Positions 54,171 through 62,344 of a DNA stretch of 64,000 bases are shown here, in pieces (position 1 is the first letter of the stretch; each line of letters starts with the position of its first letter). Under the pieces are notes generated by a model, which was given only the letters and a program-made list of their open reading frames with translations, was not told the origin of the DNA and ran no database searches. The position numbers were made by a program, and so were the translations under genes. Origin of the DNA: JAVJSD01 sp040219575 (lineage in GTDB: Bacteria; Planctomycetota; Planctomycetia; Pirellulales; Pirellulaceae); contig JAVJSD010000094.1 in assembly GCA_040219575.1 (NCBI GenBank), positions 1 to 64,000 on the forward strand. Direction: 5' to 3'.

Positions 54171-55322
54171 GTGCGCTATCGTCTCCATCGGCGGTTCAAA
54201 GGCAAATTCGCCTCCCTGGCCCTCGCCCTGACAATCCTGATGGTCGTCGCGGCGGCGGCCGGACAACTCGCCGCGGCCGAACCCACAAAGGTCGACGTCT
54301 TCACCGCCGGCGAAGAGGGATACCACACCTACCGCATCCCCGCCTTGCTGGCGACTCCCAGCGGCACGCTGCTGGCGATCTGCGAGGGCCGCAAGACCGG
54401 CCGGGGCGACCACGGCGATCTCGACCTGGTGCTCAAACGCAGTAACGACGGCGGCCGCACCTGGGGACCGCTGGAACTGATCTACGAGGAAGGGGGCGAC
54501 AAGAAAATCACCATCGGCAATCCCTGTCCGGTGTTCGACAAGGAGACGGGCGTCATCTGGTTGCCGCTGACTCGCGACAACGACGACGTGCTGGTCACCT
54601 CCAGCAGCGATGACGGCAAGACCTGGACCAAACCCCGCGACATCACCGTCGACGTCAAACAGAAGAACTGGAACTGGTACGCCACGGGCCCCGGCAACGG
54701 CATTCAACTTCGCCGTGGGAAGTACGCGGGACGACTAGTGATTCCCTGCGATCATCGCGTTGACGGCGCCACCAACGACTGGGGGCACGCGGGCCGTTCC
54801 CACGTCATCTATAGCGACGATCACGGCAAGACCTGGAAGCTGGGCGGCGCCACCGGATTCGCCATGAACGAGTGCGCCGTGGTCGAGATGCCGGACGGAG
54901 AACTGAAGCTCAACATGCGCAGCTATCGCGGCAAGGGCCGACGCGGCGTCTCGGTCAGTCGCGACGGCGGCCAGACATGGAGCGAACCGGTCGACGACGA
55001 GACGCTCATCGAATCGGTATGCCAGGGCAGTTTCATTCGGCACTCCTGGGTCGAGGACGGCCGCAATCGCGTGCTGTTCTCAAATCCCGCCACGACCAAG
55101 GGCCGCCATCACTTGACCGTGCGGCTGAGCTACGACGACGGCCAGACGTGGCCCGTCTCGAAGCTGTTGTACGAACCGTCTTCCGCCTACTCGTCGCTCG
55201 CCACGTTGCCCTTCGGCAAGATTGGCATCCTTTACGAGCGCGACGACTACAAGAAGATCACGTTTTCCGATTTCGACCTCGACTGGCTGACCGACGGCAA
55301 GGACAAAGGCGACGGCCGTTGA
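54171..55322 (+). CDS. secreted sialidase-like protein (GH33, Asp-box propeller)
   Basis: A 383-residue secreted glycosidase. The start is a GTG at 54171 with GAGG five bases upstream, giving an N-terminal signal peptide (FASLALALTILMVVAAAAGQLAAA). The six-bladed propeller has the RIP motif YRIPALL near residue 55, and Asp boxes SNDGGRTWG, SSDDGKTW, YSDDHGKTWK, SRDGGQTWS and YDDGQTW. It probably releases terminal sialic acid or a related ulosonate from glycans. The catalytic Tyr near the C-terminus is likely in ILYERDDYKK. Whether it is a true sialidase or another Asp-box enzyme is open. A sulfatase gene follows on the same strand. Confidence 0.86.
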   Translation: MRYRLHRRFKGKFASLALALTILMVVAAAAGQLAAAEPTKVDVFTAGEEGYHTYRIPALLATPSGTLLAICEGRKTGRGDHGDLDLVLKRSNDGGRTWGPLELIYEEGGDKKITIGNPCPVFDKETGVIWLPLTRDNDDVLVTSSSDDGKTWTKPRDITVDVKQKNWNWYATGPGNGIQLRRGKYAGRLVIPCDHRVDGATNDWGHAGRSHVIYSDDHGKTWKLGGATGFAMNECAVVEMPDGELKLNMRSYRGKGRRGVSVSRDGGQTWSEPVDDETLIESVCQGSFIRHSWVEDGRNRVLFSNPATTKGRHHLTVRLSYDDGQTWPVSKLLYEPSSAYSSLATLPFGKIGILYERDDYKKITFSDFDLDWLTDGKDKGDGR

Positions 55323-55390
55323 GAAAGCCGGAGGAAGAACCCTGTTTCTTGACGTTTACAGTGTCAATGCCGACGATGTAGCAAGGAATG

Positions 55391-55492
55391 TCGTTTAGCG
55401 GCAAGCCGCAGGCGTCGGCGGATCGTTGCAGCAACGCTTCCAGCTAGCGCGGGGTCGTGCGCACCCCGACGCCTGCGTTTGCCGTTAAACGA
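55391..55492. repeat. ~102-bp element with terminal inverted repeats, copy 2
   Basis: Same structure as 43112-43214: it begins TCGTTTAGCGGCAAGCCGCA, has GGCGGATCGTTGCAG in the middle, and ends CTGCGTTTGCCGTTAAACGA. Each copy has private changes in its arms. It lies between the sialidase and the sulfatase. No gene is supported in it. Confidence 0.75.
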
Positions 55493-55551
55493 ATCGACCG
55501 CAATCAATACACGGCGCCCGGCCGTCCAACACTCCCACAACTTACGACGCC

Positions 55552-57111
55552 ATGAAAACCACTCCGCTCCGCTTGTTCTTCCTGTTGACGGGCCTTCTTG
55601 TCCTTGGCTTGAGCGCGACGACGCGTTCGCTGCAAGCCGCCGACGATGACCGACCGAACATTCTGTTCGCCATCTCCGACGATCAGTCGTGGGCGCACAC
55701 GTCGGCCGCCGGCTATCCGGCCATCTCCACGCCCAACTTCGATCGCGTCGCCAAACTGGGCGTCCGGTTCACCAACTGCTTCTGCGGTTCGCCCGGTTGC
55801 AGCCCTTCCCGCGCCTCGCTGCTCACGGGCCGCTATCCCTGGATGATCGAGCACGCCGGCACCCACGCCAGCGAGTTCCCCGCCAGGTACGAGGTCTATC
55901 CCGACATGCTCGAGCGAGCGGGCTATTTTGTCGGCTACACGGGCAAGGGCTGGGGACCCGGCAACTGGAGAATCAGCGGCCGAGAGCGAAACCCGGCCGG
56001 ACCGGATTACAGCCAGATCAAGTCGAAGGAAGACCTGCCCGCCGGCATCAACAAGAACGACTACGCCGCCAACTTCGCCGCCTTCCTGAAGGACCGCCCC
56101 ACCGGCAAACCGTTCTGTTTCTGGTACGGCGCCACCGAGCCTCATCGATCCTTCGAAAAGGGCATTGGCCTGAAGCGGGGCAAGAAGCTCGAGGACGCCG
56201 ACGTGCCCGCCTTCCTGCCCGACACGCCCGAAGTCCGCAGCGACCTGCTCGACTACTGCGTGGAGATCGAACACTTCGACGCGCACCTCGGCCGCATGCT
56301 CGACATGCTCGAGAAGGCGGGCGAACTGGAGAACACGCTGGTCGTCGTCACCAGCGACAACGGCATGGCGTTCCCCCGGGCCAAGGCCAACTGCTACGAA
56401 TACGGCGTCCACATGCCCCTGGCGGTCTGCTGGCCGAAGCAGGTTCCCGGCGGTCGCGTCGTCGACGACCTCGTCAGCTTCACCGACCTCGCGCCGACCT
56501 ACCTTGATGTGGCCGGACTGAAGCCGAGCGAGCAGATGGTCGGCAAGAGCCTGATGAACGTTCTTGAGTCGAAGGAGTCCGGCCGCGTCGATCCGTCTCG
56601 CGACGCCGTCTACAGCGCCCGCGAACGCCATTCGTCGTCGCGCTGGAACAACCTGGCTTATCCGCAGCGGGCGTTGCGGACAACGCAGTATCTCTACATT
56701 CGCAACTTCCGCCCGGAGCGTTGGCCGGCGGGCACACCGCGGAAACTCGACAATCAGGGCAAGCTCGGCCCAATGCACGGCGGCTACCACGACATCGACG
56801 CCTGCCCCACACTCAGCTTCCTGATTGACAACGTCGATGACGCCAAGATCGGCTCCTTCCTGCACCTGGCGGTCGATCATCGCCCGGCGGAGGAGATGTT
56901 CGACATCGAGAAGGATCCGGCCTGCCTGAACAATCTGGCGGAAGATCCCAAATTCGCCGAAGCGAAAGCCGAACTGGCGGCGACGCTGGAGAGCTACCTC
57001 CGCAAGACGGGCGATCCCCGCATCCTCGACGGCGGTGACATCTTCGAGTCCTACAAACGCTACAGCGCCCTGCGTTCGTTCCCCAAACCCGATTGGGCGA
57101 AAGACGAGTAA
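55552..57111 (+). CDS. secreted sulfatase, heparan-sulfatase-like
   Basis: A 519-residue type I sulfatase with signal peptide (PLRLFFLLTGLLVLGLSATT..LQA). DD lies at residues 43-44. The maturation motif CSPSR starts at Cys83; GKGW near 130 is in place of GKWH, and SDNG lies near residue 269. The general architecture resembles N-sulfoglucosamine sulfohydrolase-type members (GCSPSRASLLTGRYP, ..WYGATEPHRSFEKG..). It is predicted to remove sulfate from a polysaccharide outside the cytoplasm. It sits after the sialidase gene with the MITE-like element between. Substrate from sequence alone is uncertain. Confidence 0.92.
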   Translation: MKTTPLRLFFLLTGLLVLGLSATTRSLQAADDDRPNILFAISDDQSWAHTSAAGYPAISTPNFDRVAKLGVRFTNCFCGSPGCSPSRASLLTGRYPWMIEHAGTHASEFPARYEVYPDMLERAGYFVGYTGKGWGPGNWRISGRERNPAGPDYSQIKSKEDLPAGINKNDYAANFAAFLKDRPTGKPFCFWYGATEPHRSFEKGIGLKRGKKLEDADVPAFLPDTPEVRSDLLDYCVEIEHFDAHLGRMLDMLEKAGELENTLVVVTSDNGMAFPRAKANCYEYGVHMPLAVCWPKQVPGGRVVDDLVSFTDLAPTYLDVAGLKPSEQMVGKSLMNVLESKESGRVDPSRDAVYSARERHSSSRWNNLAYPQRALRTTQYLYIRNFRPERWPAGTPRKLDNQGKLGPMHGGYHDIDACPTLSFLIDNVDDAKIGSFLHLAVDHRPAEEMFDIEKDPACLNNLAEDPKFAEAKAELAATLESYLRKTGDPRILDGGDIFESYKRYSALRSFPKPDWAKDE

Positions 57112-57445
57112 CGAAGCGGCCTAAGAGAAACGAACGTTCGTTGCCGGCGCGGTTTGAACAGGAGGAATCGGAGTTAGCAGAGGAAGAAAGCAGAGACCGA
57201 TACGATTTGGCGCCCGATTCAGAAATAGCGGCATACCCTACGAGTCGTGGGAAAGCGCGCCGTTTGAAACAATCGTCCCTCCCTCATTCTTCCTTCCTCT
57301 GCGAACTCCGCTTCCTCCTGTTCCCTACTCTTGATCGGCGGCAAGGTCGACCTCCACTTCCGTCCCCGCTGCTTGCAATTGCATGGCGAACCCGTCACGA
57401 TAGCCGCGTGAACACGGTTCGCAGCTTGGATGCGGGAAGCCTTGC
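57112..57445. repeat. 334-bp gap with two inverted copies of the GAACAGGAG repeat
   Basis: A TTTGAACAGGAGGAATCGGAG copy with ..AGCAGAGG.. starts at ~57155. Its inverted counterpart, CTCTGCGAACTCCG..CCTCCTGTTC, lies at ~57297-57332. The two can pair. The OPT gene promoter must be near the 3' end. No gene is supported in the gap. Confidence 0.55.
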
Positions 57446-59491
57446 ATGTCGTCGCGTTATCGGGAAGTTACGGTTAGTTCGATCGTCTTCGGCGTGATCG
57501 TCGGGGCGCTCATGAACGCCTCGATCACCTACGCGGGGCTGAAGATCGGCTTTACGATCGGCGGCTCGGCGATCGCGGCGGTGCTGGGCTTCGGCGTGCT
57601 GCGGGGGCTGCTGCGGCATCTGATTCCCAAATGCGGCTCGATCCTCGAGACGAACATCGCCCAGACCGTCGCTTCGGCGGTGAACATTCCCAACTCCGGC
57701 ATCATCTTCACGGTGCCGGTGCTGTACCTGCTGGGCTACGAGCTCTCGCCGACCAAGGCCGACTTCTGGCTGATCACGCTGGCCTGTGTGGCGGGCGCGG
57801 TGCTCGGCGCCGCCTTCATCATCCCGCTCCGCAAGCAGATGATCGACATCGACCGCTTGCGGTTCCCCACCGGCACGGCGGTCGCCGCCATTTTGAAGTC
57901 GCCCGGCGCCGGCGGCAAGAAGTCGGTCGTGCTATTGGCCGGCGCGCTCATCGCCGCGCTGCTGTTCCTGCCGACGATGCTGCCAAGCTTCAACATCGGT
58001 GGGAAAGAACTGCCGGGCTACGGCGCGGTGAATTGGCGCCTCCGTGCGCCCGAGCCTCCGCCAGCAGGCGATCTCCAGTCGCAGACTCGTTATGAAGCCG
58101 CGATGCGGCGAGTCGACCGCGACGGCGATGGCCAGCCGGACCTGATCATGACCAACGACGCGATCGATGTGGGACGGGCGATTGGGCTGCCCGACTACGT
58201 GGTGTTCGTCTTCGCCATCGCGCCCTTTTCGCTCGGGGCGGGTTACATCACCGGCCGACCGGGACTGCTCGTGCTCGCCGGCGGCGTGCTGGCGTTCTTC
58301 GTGCTCAATCCGGCGATGTACCTGATGGGGATGATGCCCGCCCACATCGCCCCACACGAGGCCGCCTCGATCGGGTACGGCGCGTTCAATCGACCACTGG
58401 GAATCGGCATGTTGCTGGGCGGCGCGCTGATGGGTGTGCTGTTCGCGCTGCCGGCCCTGTTCGCGGCGATCAAGAGCATCGCGGCGGCGGCGAAGTCGGC
58501 GGGCGGTTCGAGCGAGTTGGGCTTCGGCGTGTTGGGCGTGGCCGCCGTACTCTGTTTCCTCGGCCTGTTCCTGGCCGCCGATCTGATTCGCGGCACGACT
58601 CCCCCGCCCAAGCCGGACGCCGCGGCGCCGGCCGATGGCCAAGCCGCCGCGAAGGCGGACGAAGCCGGGAACGCCGCCCCCCTTGTCGCCGATGCTGCCG
58701 AGAAAGAACCGCCCGCGGAACAAGCCGCCGCGCCCACCGGCGGACTTCTTTCGGGACTGAACCACCACCTGGCGAGCCTGATCATCGCGCTGGTGGGCGG
58801 CCTGTGGATCTGGTTCGCGGGCATTATCATCGCCCAGTGCACTGGTATGACCGACTGGTCGCCGATCTCGGGCATGGCGCTGATCACCGTGGTGCTGATC
58901 ATGGCCCTCGGCGGAACGGCCGACGTGATGGGCGCCGTGCTGATCGGTGCGTCGCTCTGTGTGGCGGTCACCTGCGCCGCCGACATGATGCAGGACTTGA
59001 AGACCGGCCACATTATCGGAGCGCAGCCCAAGCGACAGCAGATCATGGAACTGGTGGCCACCGGCGTCGGCCCGGTGATCTCGATGCTGGTCCTGCTGGT
59101 GATCGTCAGTGTCAATCTCAAGCAGTCGGGAGTTCCGATTGGGCCGGGGACGAAAACCATCGCGCCTCAGGCACAGGCCCTGCAAGCCGTCATCGGCGGC
59201 GTGCAAGGGGGAGAACTCCCCTACGGCCTGTACATCACCGGCGCCCTACTAGGTATCGGCCTGGGGCTGGGATCGTTTCCCGGCCTGGGAGTGCTCGTGG
59301 GACTTTCGATGTACCTGCCGATTTCGTACATCCTCACCTACGGCCTGGGCTGCCTGGCGAACATGGTGGTCGAGCGGGTGAAAGGCAAAACCTGGGCGGA
59401 AGAATGGGGCGTGCCGTTCTGCGCCGGGCTAATTGTGGGAGAAGGCGTGCTGGCGTTGATCCTCAACTTCATTCTGATTCTTACATCGTAG
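57446..59491 (+). CDS. OPT-family oligopeptide transporter
   Basis: A 681-residue integral membrane protein of the OPT family, which takes up oligopeptides or metal chelates by proton coupling. Typical parts are SIVFGVIVGALMNASITYAGLKIGFTIGGS, NIAQTVASAVNIPNSG, LRKQMIDIDRLRFPTGTAVA and the C-terminal DLKTGHIIGAQPKRQQ. A soluble loop near residues 200-245 carries DRDGDGQPD, which looks like a Ca-binding EF-hand/dockerin-type loop, and a second Ala/Pro-rich loop lies at ~390-430. About 15 helices are expected. The next gene, 25 bp away, is probably its partner. Confidence 0.9.
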   Translation: MSSRYREVTVSSIVFGVIVGALMNASITYAGLKIGFTIGGSAIAAVLGFGVLRGLLRHLIPKCGSILETNIAQTVASAVNIPNSGIIFTVPVLYLLGYELSPTKADFWLITLACVAGAVLGAAFIIPLRKQMIDIDRLRFPTGTAVAAILKSPGAGGKKSVVLLAGALIAALLFLPTMLPSFNIGGKELPGYGAVNWRLRAPEPPPAGDLQSQTRYEAAMRRVDRDGDGQPDLIMTNDAIDVGRAIGLPDYVVFVFAIAPFSLGAGYITGRPGLLVLAGGVLAFFVLNPAMYLMGMMPAHIAPHEAASIGYGAFNRPLGIGMLLGGALMGVLFALPALFAAIKSIAAAAKSAGGSSELGFGVLGVAAVLCFLGLFLAADLIRGTTPPPKPDAAAPADGQAAAKADEAGNAAPLVADAAEKEPPAEQAAAPTGGLLSGLNHHLASLIIALVGGLWIWFAGIIIAQCTGMTDWSPISGMALITVVLIMALGGTADVMGAVLIGASLCVAVTCAADMMQDLKTGHIIGAQPKRQQIMELVATGVGPVISMLVLLVIVSVNLKQSGVPIGPGTKTIAPQAQALQAVIGGVQGGELPYGLYITGALLGIGLGLGSFPGLGVLVGLSMYLPISYILTYGLGCLANMVVERVKGKTWAEEWGVPFCAGLIVGEGVLALILNFILILTS

Positions 59492-59516
59492 TCCTGTCAC
59501 GGTACTCGTTGAAACG

Positions 59517-60287
59517 ATGAAGCAACTCGGTCAGATCCTGATTTTCGCGTCGCTCACCACGGGGGCGCTGTCGGCCGCGTCGGCGTATCACGCTTGGCTC
59601 GATGCGCCCGACGAGCAGCTCGTCGGCCTGACGCTCAACGACGGCGCCGGGGTGAAACTTGAACAGGGAAAGGCCGCGCCGCGGTTCAAGAAGGGCCATG
59701 TGCTGACAGCCGAAGATGTGGAAGCCCTACGAATTCCGCAACCGACCCTTGATGGAACCACCGTCGATGTGACGGCCGTTCGCGTCAAGGAGTTTTCGTT
59801 CGCCCGCTGGCAGCACAAGTGGGGACTGACGATCTTCATCGCGTCGATGCTCGGGATGGTGGGCGGGTCGCTGCTCACACGACGCGCCTCCAAGCGGCGG
59901 CAAGCCGTCGTCGACGAAGAGGCGGAAGTGGCCGAGTCGCTCGGACCGGGCGCCGCCCTGAAGGCCATCGCCGATCGACTTGTACGCTTGCAGGACGAAT
60001 TGGCCAAGACGACGGATCCGCACGGCCGCGAGCAGGCCGTCATCGAGCAGGTCGGCCTCTGGCAGCAGAACGAAATTCCCGAATTCGTCGACAGCCATCC
60101 CGAGCTGATCGACCGCTACGGGATCGTTCGGGCGGCCGAGGTGATGGAGCGCTTCGCCGCCGCCGAACGCTTGATCAATCGCGCCTGGTCGGCCGCCTCC
60201 GACGGCGATGCGGAGGAAGCGGAAGCGGCGCTCGTCGAAGCCAAGACGGCTCTGGACGAGGCCCGTCAGCGATTGAAAGCCGCCTGA
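59517..60287 (+). CDS. membrane protein of unknown function, OPT neighbour
   Basis: A 256-residue protein with two membrane segments: residues ~5-24 (LGQILIFASLTTGALSAASA) and ~100-120 (WGLTIFIASMLGMVGGSLLT). In between is a ~75-residue, probably exposed, domain. The C-terminal half is helical and acidic, with ..AALKAIADRLVRLQDELAK.. and an Ala/Glu-rich tail that may form a coiled coil. No family recognised. It begins 25 bp after the OPT stop, so it is probably in the same transcript and linked to it in function. Confidence 0.7.
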   Translation: MKQLGQILIFASLTTGALSAASAYHAWLDAPDEQLVGLTLNDGAGVKLEQGKAAPRFKKGHVLTAEDVEALRIPQPTLDGTTVDVTAVRVKEFSFARWQHKWGLTIFIASMLGMVGGSLLTRRASKRRQAVVDEEAEVAESLGPGAALKAIADRLVRLQDELAKTTDPHGREQAVIEQVGLWQQNEIPEFVDSHPELIDRYGIVRAAEVMERFAAAERLINRAWSAASDGDAEEAEAALVEAKTALDEARQRLKAA

Positions 60288-60377
60288 GTTACGGCGCTTC
60301 CGACTCATCCATGCGGCGGCTTTCCAATGCACCCGACGTGTGCCACACTGGATTGTTTCCCCCAGGCGACGACGTTG

Positions 60378-60875
60378 ATGGCCAAGAAGCCGAAAAAGAA
60401 GAGCGACAAGACCGACGATGGTCGGCAGATGATCGCCGAGAATCGCAAGGCGCGGCACAAGTACGAAGTGCTCGACATGCTCGAATGCGGCATCGCCCTG
60501 GTGGGAAGCGAGGTCAAGAGCCTCCGCCTGGGCAAGGTTTCACTCGACGAGTCGTACGGCCGCATCCGCGCCGGCGAACTGTGGCTGGTCGGCTGCGACA
60601 TCGCCGAATACCCCCAGGCCACGCAGTTCAATCACGAACCGAAACGCCCGCGGAAGCTGCTCATCCACCGCCGCGAGGTCAACAAGTTCGCCGCCCAGGC
60701 CCACGAAAAGGGTCTCACGCTCGTGCCGCTCAAGCTGTACTTCAACGAGCGCAGCAAGGCCAAGCTGCTGCTGGGCCTGTGCCGCGGACGAAAGCTGTAC
60801 GACAAGCGCGAGGTGAAGAAGAAGGCCGAGGTGAAGCGCGATCTCGACCGGGCCGTCAAGAGCCGCGGCCGCTGA
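60378..60875 (+). CDS. smpB: SsrA-binding protein SmpB
   Basis: A 165-residue RNA-binding protein that, with tmRNA, rescues stalled ribosomes. Family motifs are RKARHKYEVLDMLECGIALVGSEVKSLR, RIRAGELWLVGCDIAEY, KRPRKLLIHRREV and the C-terminal KGLTLVPLKLYFN..AKLLLGLCRGRK..DKR. Lysine-rich N- and C-terminal tails. The start at 60378 is chosen because the upstream 17 codons are outside the family pattern. It stands 90 bp after the membrane protein gene. No tmRNA gene is seen within the window. Confidence 0.95.
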   Translation: MAKKPKKKSDKTDDGRQMIAENRKARHKYEVLDMLECGIALVGSEVKSLRLGKVSLDESYGRIRAGELWLVGCDIAEYPQATQFNHEPKRPRKLLIHRREVNKFAAQAHEKGLTLVPLKLYFNERSKAKLLLGLCRGRKLYDKREVKKKAEVKRDLDRAVKSRGR

Positions 60876-60957
60876 TCGCGACCTCGCCGTGTGGCTGACT
60901 CCTCAACCAATTCCCCCAAGGCGTCCGTGCCTTGAAGGGACGGGGCGAAGGCCCGCA

Positions 60958-62097
60958 CTACCACCAGTACCAGCGGCGCTGGACGCGATCGCCGTAGCCG
61001 TAGTCGTAGATTGGGTCCCATTCGTCGCCGCCCCAGAAGGTCCTGTAGCGGACGAAAGTGTCGCTGCCGGAGCCTCCCCAGGACCGGTCCAACCAGCCTT
61101 TGCCGCCGTCCAGGTAGTCGTCGCCTGCGTCGCCCATCAAGTAGTCGCTGCCGTCTCCGCCGACGATCGTGTCGTCGCCGCCGCCTCCGTACAGGCCGTC
61201 GTCGCCGTGGTAGCCGTAGATGATGTCGTCGCCGCCCTGGTGCCACGCCAGCCAGGGGTTGTCGCCGTAGATCGCGTCGTCGCCGGTCATGCCGTACAGC
61301 CGGTCGTTGCCCAGGTCGCCGAAGATCACATCGTGGCCAGCGCCGCCGTGGACATAGTCGTCGCCGGCGCCCGCGTAGATCCGATCGTTGCCGCCCCAGC
61401 CGTAGATCGTGTCGTGGCCGTTGTGGCCGTAGATGATGTCGTTGCCGTTCTGCGAGTCGTTGTTGTCGCCATGGAGATGGTCGTGTCCTTCACCGCCATA
61501 GATGCGGTCGTCGCCGGCGCCGCCTAAGAGGCTGTCGTCTCCACCGCGGCCCACCAGCAAATCGTCTCCAGTGCCGCCGTTGAACGAGTCGCGTCCTGTG
61601 CCGCCATAGAACACGTCGTCGCCGTCGCCGCCGTTGGCGGTGACCAGAAAATGCGTGTTGTTGGTGAGCACATCGGTGCCGCGATAGCCCCGGAAATCAA
61701 TCGAACTGGTCTGCGAGGCCTGTGTGAAGAAGAACTTTTGATACAGCAGGTTTCCCTGCAGGTCGTACAACTCGGCGGTGATCCGCAGGGAGTCCGTTCC
61801 ACCATAGTCGATGGTGACGACGTCCTTCAGATTGGGGTCGTCGGTGCCCTCGATGAATACCTGCCTCGAGGGCTGGCGAATCGTCGGCAGCGGATGGCTG
61901 CTGTCCGTGGAGGCGTCGGTGTCGGTCGACTCTTCGGCCGGAACGTCGGAGAGGTCCTCGGCGATGGGGCCGATGAAACCGGGATCCGCACCCAGATCAA
62001 TCGCCATCAGCTCCCGCTCTTCCAGCCGCATCAGGCCTTCACCCAGCTTGCGGTAAGCCCGGTCTTTCACCGAACGCTGCTTCTTCGTGAAAATCAT
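60958..62097 (-). CDS. RTX / hemolysin-type calcium-binding repeat protein
   Basis: A 379-residue acidic protein. The N-terminal ~40 residues contain LMRLEERELMA, the planctomycete LExRxLxA surface/export motif. A beta-rich segment (~60-130) is followed by a long array of GGxGxDxUx nonapeptides (~residues 135-345; for example GGDGDDVFYGGTGRDSF, GGAGDDRIYGGEG), which folds into a calcium-binding parallel beta-roll. The C-terminus is aromatic (RWYWW). Such proteins are exported to the surface and are structural or adhesive. GAGGAAG precedes the ATG. It is divergent from the GH32-like gene. Confidence 0.88.
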   Translation of the reverse strand: MIFTKKQRSVKDRAYRKLGEGLMRLEERELMAIDLGADPGFIGPIAEDLSDVPAEESTDTDASTDSSHPLPTIRQPSRQVFIEGTDDPNLKDVVTIDYGGTDSLRITAELYDLQGNLLYQKFFFTQASQTSSIDFRGYRGTDVLTNNTHFLVTANGGDGDDVFYGGTGRDSFNGGTGDDLLVGRGGDDSLLGGAGDDRIYGGEGHDHLHGDNNDSQNGNDIIYGHNGHDTIYGWGGNDRIYAGAGDDYVHGGAGHDVIFGDLGNDRLYGMTGDDAIYGDNPWLAWHQGGDDIIYGYHGDDGLYGGGGDDTIVGGDGSDYLMGDAGDDYLDGGKGWLDRSWGGSGSDTFVRYRTFWGGDEWDPIYDYGYGDRVQRRWYWW

Positions 62098-62313
62098 CAG
62101 TCTTCCTCTTCTCATACATGAAAGGTTTAAATGTCCCCATGTCCCGACATTTCCATCCTGAGACCTTACTGAGCGTGAGATGAGCCGGTTTGTTACCGCC
62201 CGAAACCACAAAGCCCGATGGGCCGTTGCGCATTGGGATGCTAGGTTAGGGCGACGTTCCCGAGGCAGTTACACCGCACTTGCGCCCGGATGCGCGGCCG
62301 GCCGCGCCGCAAA

Positions 62314-62344
62314 CAGATGTACACAGAAGCAGATGTACACAGAA
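62314..62344. repeat. 15-base tandem duplication at the GH32-like start
   Basis: CAGATGTACACAGAA occurs twice, 62314-62328 and 62330-62344, one base apart. The second ATG (62333) is the chosen start of the next gene; the first (62317) is out of frame. A recent slippage event is the simple explanation. The rest of the 235-bp divergent gap holds a hairpin AATGTC / GACATT at ~62130-62151 in the RTX gene leader. Confidence 0.55.
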
